DNA from: Rodentolepis nana
Taxonomy: Eukaryota; Platyhelminthes; Cestoda; Cyclophyllidea; Hymenolepididae
Assembly: GCA_900617975.1 (NCBI GenBank)
Contig: UZAE01012200.1
Span: forward strand, 1-11,181
Length of the DNA stretch: 11,181 nucleotides
Direction: 5' to 3'
Shown here: piece by piece, positions 1 through 8,200 of the stretch
How positions within the stretch are numbered: position 1 is the first letter of the stretch
How the letters are laid out: every line of letters starts with the position of its first letter
Program-made: the position numbers and the translations under genes
Notes under the pieces: model-generated
Seen by the model: only the letters and a program-made list of their open reading frames with translations
The model's database searches: none
What the model was told of the DNA's origin: nothing

Positions 1-17
1 CCCCCCCCCCCCCCCCC
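1..17. repeat. Poly-C run at window edge
   Basis: Seventeen C residues, possibly longer to the left. Confidence 0.95.
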
Positions 18-412
18 AAAACCTCTCACTCCTTGACCTCCTTCCTTCTAGAAAATCTTTGCCCCCACCCCCTCCTCACGGTAGCAGTGCTTATGCTTTT
101 TATTATCTTCACGTCCTGAAAACTAGTTTTATGGGCAATGGGTTTTCGCTGATGATTCATCCCCTTCTTCGTTGGGGTTTTTTTTCCCCTCGTTTGACCC
201 AGAAAATATCAAGCGGTGTGGCCTCTACACACTTATAAAATCACAGGTTTCAATCAGCACAAACTTCTCCTCCGTTTCAACACGTGGAGCTTGTTGAGGC
301 TAAATGCTGGATCAGTGCATGAAGAGCATTGTCCGAATTAGTCATTCTGTTCGATGTGTAGTCGAAGTTGAGACGTCTGTTGTAGGATTAGGTAATTCAA
401 CCTTCTATAGGG

Positions 413-426
413 GAGAGAGAGAGAGA
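413..426. repeat. (GA)7
   Basis: Short perfect GA run in the upstream intron. Confidence 0.9.
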
Positions 427-616
427 GTTCGTTTTGAAAGAAACCCCGTTTTGATTTAAGTAGTATGTAAGAAAGAAGTTGAGGTATTTTATGGCTTTTG
501 AAACAGTAAAACCACCTTAAATAAGATGTTTTGTACAGTCTATGTGCCATTATTTTTCGGAAGACCAATCCGAAATCGATTCATCGTTTGTCAATTTAAT
601 ATCTACCCGATTTCTA

Positions 617-617
<1 letters not shown>

Positions 618-679
<62 letters not shown>
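618..679. repeat. (TG)31 microsatellite
   Basis: Sixty-two uninterrupted bases of TG on the sense strand in the upstream intron. This length is usually polymorphic and can adopt Z-DNA. Confidence 0.97.
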
Positions 680-681
<2 letters not shown>

Positions 682-1159
682 ATTGATCTGAACAATTTGA
701 AATATCTTCTTGCTTCCTGATGTTTCTACTGTAGCTGGTTTATTGATCTAAAACTCGTTTAGAGTGTTTAGAACTGTGAATTGTTCAGCAAAACTCAATC
801 GATTATTGATTGATTCCCCGATTATCAAATCATCGAGACGGTGGTTTGGTGTTTGGTAAATAGCTTCGCTGTTGTTGATATTGACTCATTACTTACTGGA
901 GTGCCGAGTTATAGGGGTTTGTAAGCTGTTTATTTATCGGTTCGTTAATTATCAAGCTGAATGTATTGAGGAAGTAAAAGACAAAACCTTGCTTCATCTA
1001 GTCCTTCTACGCATGACACACAGTGGGTACCAACAATTCCCTGTTCTAATGTGCGCACACATGTCCGTTGTATTAGTCATTGCCTACCGGTCGCTTTGTT
1101 ACATCTCCACTGTGCGCGTGATAAGTCGATGTGTGAGAGAAGACCACAATCGAAGTCCT

Positions 1160-1175
1160 CCCCCCCCCCTCCCCC
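1160..1175. repeat. C10-T-C5 tract
   Basis: Near-homopolymeric C in the upstream intron. Confidence 0.95.
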
Positions 1176-2022
1176 TTACATTGGCCAAATACCCACGCGC
1201 ATGTAGAAGGCATCGAGGCATCTGACTCAGCTCCTTCTACTAATTGCCTTTCACCGCGCTCTGTGAATGGGCGTTTTGTCTGGTATCCGTACCCTAACTC
1301 CAACCATATATCCTGATAATGTTTTAATTGTTTTATCATGTGTCAATTAAAGTTATCTTATTGACATTGATTGTGATTGGAATAGCCATTTAAAAGGGGA
1401 GGTGGTGGAATGTGAGTTGTCTCATCGGAACAACTCCAGAACGCTTGACCTTTTGTGCAAGACGGGTTTTATGGGGTTTAATGTTCCCAACGATTTTGAG
1501 AGGCCTCTGAGTCATGCATTTATTTTAAACCAATTCTAGCTAAGTAATTATCGCAATTGAATACCTCATTATTTGCATCATAAAATTGCAAAAATTGCTA
1601 TGTCCGCCTACTTATTTCCCTCATCTGAAATTACTCTTCCGTCAAAGGGGAGAATATTGCTTTTCTCTTACGGGAACGTGGACATTAAGTTTTCTGCTTT
1701 CCACTTCATTAATAAATTTTGTTTGATTTCCTTTGAGGTGGACTTTGCGATTTTATCTACAGCAATTAATTATTTCTGGCCGTTTTAACCATGTTAAAGC
1801 TGACATTAACTTCCTTTCAGTGTCTTGTTCGATTAGGACATTGGGTAAATAGTTCTTCTAGTTCTTCTTTGCGTCTGATTTCAGTAATTCAATTACTGGA
1901 TACCGAACGTCATAAATCGGTCCTCTTGCCATTCGCATTGCCGTTGTTTTACCACTGAGTTTACCAAAGATCTTGAAAATGCGTTCCTCTTCGATTTGGG
2001 TGGTCTGTGGGGAGACTGTGGA

Positions 2023-2054
2023 GGGAGGGAGGGAGGGGGTGGGGGTGGAAGGGG
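2023..2054 (+). other. G-quadruplex-type tract
   Basis: Sense-strand runs ggg-a-ggg-a-ggg-a-ggggg-t-ggggg-t-gg-aa-gggg: at least six G-runs of three or more with one-base loops for most, meeting the usual G4 pattern with room to spare. It lies about 170 nt before exon a. Confidence 0.8.
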
Positions 2055-2223
2055 TCTTTAAACTATTCAGTCTCCATTCATAAGTTTCGTCAGCTATTCT
2101 TTCTGCAAACTGAGGTGTTCCTAGTTATTTTGACTTTTCTCCCACACTAAAAGCCTTAAATTCAGAAAATTATACTTCCAAGGGTACTTATTTGGTGTTT
2201 TTTCCTCTATTTTCACCCTTCAG

Positions 2224-2273
2224 ATGCTGATGTTGCCTGTGGACTTGGAACAATTCTTGAGGGTCCCGTCAAG
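2224..2273 (+). CDS. MRCK: MRCK exon a (pre-PH / first PH strand)
   Basis: Fifty nucleotides, phase 1 in and phase 0 out. The acceptor is a long pyrimidine tract ending ttcag at 2219-2223 and the donor is AAG|gtatgc. With a G supplied by the preceding exon it reads DADVACGLGTILEGPVK, which lines up with the vertebrate MRCK stretch between the C1 and PH domains (GVDVQRGIGTA-EGYVKVP type). The preceding exon, which should end the C1 domain, is not found in 1-2223. Confidence 0.82.
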
Positions 2274-5200
2274 GTATGCACTCATGACTTTCACAAAAAA
2301 TTTCCCTCTGATGATGATGATGAATCGATTGCTTTCAATGCATCTTTCTTTTAGACTCCCAAAGGTGATATCAAACGTGGCTGGATACAACAATACGCCT
2401 ACCTCTGTGACATGCGTCTATTTATCTACGATGTGAGTCGCCTCCTGCTGTTGTTTGCTTGCACTGCTTGAGAATACTTAGCGTTCTCTTACTTGGCACC
2501 TGGTGTTACTTATGCATTCATTATATATATGGCGTCGACCTGCATAATCATCTACGTACATAGATGCTATAAGCCTCGGTGACTATTGCCAGTGCGTGAA
2601 TCAACTTTTGACTAAATATGGGCTAATATTTAATAAGATGCATACTGCTGTGAATTGAGTTGGGATAGTAACTGATTTCGGTCAAATGGAGTTTTAAAAG
2701 CACGCTTTACACCGGATAGGAATGACGTTCGATTCGTTGACCATCTTAATCCTTAATTTTTTTGATATTTCGAATCGGAAAACTACGTACTCCAATCCAA
2801 CATACATACTATAGGAAATTTTAACTCCTATTAATTATAATATCCAAATCAGCTGATTCAGGGGACAATTGAATCTCCATCCTAGTAGAGTTAATTTATT
2901 TGTCAACTTGAATCCCCTCACCAACTTAGAAGACTACAGTAGCGATTGAATACGTCTTGTTGGGTTTCGAACGTGTATCGTCTGAGTTTTACCTCACTAT
3001 GAGGAAGCATTTTTACTGATTTCATAAAACGAATCCTTATCCATTTTTGCTATCATTAATTTATCGATTACCAAAATTTGTGTTTTTTAACAGGCCTTGT
3101 TTAGATTCTGAAAAAAATGGACATTCTATTGGTGCCTTAAATATAAATTATCTTAAACCCCTCATTTTGTCAGTAAATAGCCACTATTGAGGTTGTGTAT
3201 ACTATTACTGGGATATTTTGATTTAATTTCTCGAAACAGTATTTACCACAGGCTAAATTGAATGCGTCTTAATTAGTGGCTATGTCTGCCTATGAGAACG
3301 AGTCAATTGAACCTACCTACCGCATCCGACTTAGCTCTTGTGACGTGATCTCTCCATTTATTGGTTGGGAAAATTTTAAAATGGCCATCTCAAGTGAGAC
3401 TATTTCGTTCATGTTATTGTTAGCTGGTGAGACCTGTTGGCCGACCAAATATTTATATCAAATGGCAGGATTTATGATAGTTATCATTGGCTCTTTAGTT
3501 GAACTTCTGGCTTCACGGAGAGGAGGAACAACAAAGTCACAAAATGTTAATGGGGGGGGGACAAAAGAGTGATTCACTGATGTAAAAGAGAGACACACAC
3601 ACAAAGGTAGAGAGAAAATGGTAAGGTAAGGTGAGTACCGTGAAAGTGGTAGAATATGACTTACAGATGGGCCATGGTAGTTTGAAGTCCGAAGTCAACA
3701 GCCAGTTTATAGACTTTTTTGGCCACGTGAAGGTAAGTTTATCGCGCTTCACCCCACACCTCGAACATCCCCACCTCCACCCCGATCAAATACGTAACTG
3801 CGGATTTGGTATCCCATCATTGCCCAATTCGTAGTGTTTGTAACTAATCAAGATATCGGTATCATTATATGCGCTTCTCTTCTTCATCCTATGTCTCTGG
3901 TCAAAATCCTACTTTGGAAAGGCATATCTTCAATCCTACTGAATGGACCTCTTGTCAGTATTGCATTGAAAGAGTGCGATCAAAGTGGTATTTGAGTGCG
4001 TAGAAGGTATATTGCATTTAATTTTTTCTAACGACAGTATGTAAATTTGCTGCCAATTCAACTTCATTCAACTTTGCAAATCAGGAAAACTATAAGTAAG
4101 AGCGTGCTTACAAGGCGTCTAAAGTCTAAAGCCGCCTAATTAAGCCCTTTTGACTATTCAGCTGATCAAATAAATGAGTTGTACTTTGTATTCGCATGTA
4201 CACGTTGGAGAAATCGTTACGCTACTTTCAAGGTAAGCTCGTATTTTAAGCAAACCACACAGATTTGCGTCAAGGTGGTGAGAAGGAGGAGGAGGAAGGG
4301 CTGGGGTGTGTAGCAGTCACGAGTAAAATACATTCTTCTCTCTTGCCTTGTCCCCCCCCCCCAAAAAAAAGTGGTACATTTCTATTCATTCATTCACACT
4401 CTGGTCCTCCTAACCTAAGAGAATAATTTGAATGTGCATACAATGGTGTGGATTAATACTTTTCCTTGAATTTATTGGTGGTTTTTTCACGTCGACTTTA
4501 GCAAGTAAGAAATATTGGGGGCACGTTTTTTAACCGCACTTTAAATTACACCGTTTCTAACAGCCATTTGCGCAGTTATTGACTGAAAAGTATGTCACGT
4601 TAGGTGACACCTAAGTTAACTTCAAATTTTGCAAAAAAGAAAATTGCATGTTTATTCAAGGGGAAATTTGTGCAAATGACCGGATTGGGAATTCACTTCA
4701 ATAAGCAGCGTTTCTGTGTTTTTCGAATCAAAATAAGTATTTAAAGTGGACTGATAATTTTCAATTGACAGCGCAGCTGAGAATGTGCATTTTCATTCGG
4801 AAATTCCCAAGTCCCTTAAGTGAAATCCTAGCAAAACTTCACTCCTGTGGCGTTCTGATGAGTAGCTTACATTTCCACCAATTCTCCTATTGGCTAGAGT
4901 TAACCAATGAGCTTGGTCACCTTTATCGCTGGTTGTAAATGTGGCGAAAATTGATATCACAAATTTTTTCGTCATTGTAGATATGTGCACACTTCCCGTT
5001 ACTTATCAATCCCCATTTTTGCCTAAGTGTACTACCCACATCATCATAAAATGGACTATGTGGAAGGGTTTTTGAACTTTCGTCCTGGTATTAGTACATT
5101 GATTTGTCTCCTCTCCATGGGTATACATTGTACTATTGAGCTCCGGCACACAAACCACTTCAAATGATCGACCTTTTATCCCACCTGGGTCATTACGTTT

Positions 5201-8200
5201 TATATCTTTCTTTTTTTCTCTCGCCAACTATACTACATCTTATTTAACATTCAAGCATTAATTTTTTGCCTATTTCGTTCTCACTTCTTACGCACACACA
5301 GTGCAATGCAGTTCGTAGAGCTCGTCACGTCTACCAATTTGGTTCGGAGTCCTCGCGTGATCCACGGGGTTCCACAATGGCCTCCAATGATTTCAACAAC
5401 AGTGGGAGTGGCGGTAGCAGTAACAGCTCGGCCAACATTGCACTTTTGGGTCGATCTGCTGGCAACCTCTCCGCCTCCCTGCCTTATAGAGATGGCTCCC
5501 AAATCACCTACGAGATGGCCTATGATATCCACGGAAATTCACCCGCTTATCTCATTGATATAAACGCCTCTGGTTTCTCTGTATCGAGGGTCACAAACTC
5601 GGATGTTATTCATGCGAAGAGGAATGAGGTTCCATTGATCCTAAAGGTAAATATCGAGGCTTTTTTTGCTTATTTTCCCAAAATAATCTGTTCGGTTGTA
5701 AATTTGTGTGTGTGTATGTGTGTGTACTGAAATGGGAATTCAGTAGGCTGGTCAAGTAAATGACGAAGTGTCATTTTGTGTGCTTTGTCTGCCGTAACAG
5801 GGGATGTGAACCACACGCTTTGCTTTGGTGTTCCTCATGATACCTTCAATAATTTTTTCATGTATAGAAATTCAGAAGATTGGTGTCCATTCTTCCTGTC
5901 CATGGAATCAAATAATTCCTCTATTGTAAATGCATTGGTGAAACTATATGAAACTCGTCTGTTCGACCTTGTGTCAGCTGTGTAGACACATGTTGAGAGC
6001 TTTTTGATTGAGCGCAATTTACCGCTTTCCTGAGATTAATTATTTTTAAATTAGCGAAAAACCCTCCACAGCATTTTCCCCACACAGGCGTGTTATAATG
6101 TGCCCCAGGCAGTATGTATTTTAACCTACTCCTAAAATGGAGTTCAGACGCTTAAAAAGTTGAATCAAATATCTAACCAATTTGTGAAAGCGCTTCAGTT
6201 TTCTCCCTTTCACTAGCATCGACGTCTACAAACTTAGAAGACTTAAATTAGTGTTCGCATCTCTCACTACTGCAGAATCGGCTTAATCGACCCTCAAAGT
6301 AAGCGAAAACATGGTTGAAGAAAGAAGAATATGGATAGTGGAGGGCCCAACATGATTGGTTGGAATTGAGTCATCGATAAAGGAAAGGGCAATTCATTCC
6401 CACGTAGACTGACTAGCTAGAAAATTCCCAAATTCATGGAGGCAACGTGTTTTCCCAACGCTCTTCTACATCTCCCATCCGTTGACTTATGTTAATTATT
6501 TCAATTAGTCATTCCTGCCATTGATGGGCACTAAGCCGTCTATCTTTCTTCTTATCGTTTGTCAGGTTGTGCCAGACGATTATGCGGGTAGTTCACCAAT
6601 CTATCTCCTCTTCGACAGTCTGGATGAATGTGAACGATGGTTCTCCGCCTTGGACGATGCTGCTCGACTTGTGAGTCGAAATTTCGCGAGAACTCCGGAC
6701 TCTCAGTGTCTGCAGTTGCATCAACTCTCAGATGCCTCGTTTCCACTTATTAAGCATATCCTCTCCGCATGTGTTCTTGGTAAGTTGATAATTTCGCTTT
6801 AAAGGTATGCATAACTTGGTGTAAAATTTGACCGGGGGGACACAAGTTCTTTCATATTTCGAACTTTAAGCAAGTTTCAACCCGAGACCTCGGCTATACT
6901 TGTTGCTTGAACCTTGAAAATAGGTTTTATGGTTACGTTGACTTCCCTCCTTGGTGGTATAATGTTTGAGGTCAATGGCAGACAGATTTTGTTATATCTA
7001 GTAGTTCCGCTAAATCACACGCGTCTGGTGGAACTAATCGAAGCTTTTAGAACTTGTGCCGGAATGTGTTTGCAGATCGTTATTAAGTTGCTTCATTCAA
7101 TTGACACCCCGTATGCAGCCTTAGTACGAGACGGTGGGAGCGTTGACAATTAGTTATTTTATACTTTTTTCGGAGTATCCTTAAGTGACACCCCCCCCCC
7201 CTCCTCTTTGCACTTAGTTAGTACAGACCTTAATATGTTAAACTGTCAAGTCAGTTGTCACTCCTCCAACTCCTGCCATTATACACCCAGTAATAGGTGT
7301 ATTTGGTCAAGAAGAATGTCAAAAAACGCTCCTTTATGTATATATGATCTCGGGGGTTTTAAGATCGATTTTAAGAGCCAATTTCATTTATAATCATATG
7401 ATTTTGTCCGGCCGCTCCTTCAAGAATTTCAATTCTTTACTCTTTAGCTCAGTTTCAATACATTGGTAATGCTGCTACTACTACTACTACTGTTTAGAGG
7501 TTGCGAATTTCGTTCGTTCTCTCTCTTTCTACAAAAATGTCAAATTTTATTGAGGTTACGAGTTCACTCTAGTTTCGAACTTCTTTTTTTCCTATTTTTG
7601 CAAATTTGCTATGTGTGGGGCTTCTTGCCCTGAGTAAATTTATTTGTAAGAAAAAGTAGCTTCCCTGAGTCAATATTCTTACAATTGCCCTCCGTGGGGC
7701 TACAAACCACTCACAACCCCCCCCCCCCCCNACACACCCCCCACCCACCCCCTCCTCCCAGATAATTGGCTGTCTGATTAGCTAATAATTGCAGCAATGC
7801 TTTCTTCTCAGGTAGTTTAACGCATCCAGGTGTGTGTGCGTGTGGTGAGAGCGTGGGAATTCACGTTTTTTTGAGTGCGTCGAAAGCATTCCTAACACAT
7901 ACGCAAGAAGTGAGTTCAGAGTGATTCATTCTGTCGTTCCGGTTCCTAGATTTTGATTTTGACTTTGATGTAGTGGTTTCAGGCTTTACAAATATGCTGC
8001 TTAGCATTATCAGTCATGCGTCGTGAGATGATGATCTACACAGTCCCTTGTTATAGGCAGTTAATACAACTCCTGTTATCTTCAAATATCAGGCATGATT
8101 AGTTTTTGAGCGGCCCATTTCCCTGTCTTCTGTAAATTTATCTATTTAATTTTGATTAAAATATCGTATAACATGCACAAATAAGAGCTAAGGGCTAAAT

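Larger units (their letters stand above)
1..2223 (+). other. Probable intron upstream of exon a; no coding exon recognised
   Basis: The open frames here are short, without family motifs, and several run through simple repeats. I looked for a C1-domain exon (spaced Cys/His pattern ending near VCP) and saw none. Contents that can be named are the poly-C start, a (GA)7, a (TG)31 tract, C10TC5 and a G-rich tract, listed separately. Confidence 0.6.
2433..5301 (+). other. 2.87-kb intron (b to c)
   Basis: gtgagt...cacacag. It holds a diverged interspersed repeat at about 3451-3781, a C11A8 run, a CCAAT-rich cluster near 4878-4908 and otherwise unremarkable AT-rich DNA. No additional exon with phase-compatible ends and MRCK-like sequence was seen. 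Confidence 0.75.

Noticed and set aside
618..679. TG run as a repetitive-peptide gene (Cys-Val repeat)
   Set aside because: A dinucleotide microsatellite; the VCVCVC translation is an artefact.
872..1225. 117-codon open frame in the upstream intron
   Set aside because: Runs through a poly-C tract giving PPPPLPL, has no motif, and no Cys/His pattern of the C1 domain.
5776..5985. 69-codon open stretch in the c-d intron, preceded by a taacag acceptor-like site
   Set aside because: It would interrupt the well-aligned PLILK|VVPDDY junction of the PH domain and has no recognised similarity or phase-matched donor.
6914..7153. 79-codon open frame in the d-e intron
   Set aside because: Non-ATG start, no domain, no splice context, and VL-DEHRI joins correctly without it.
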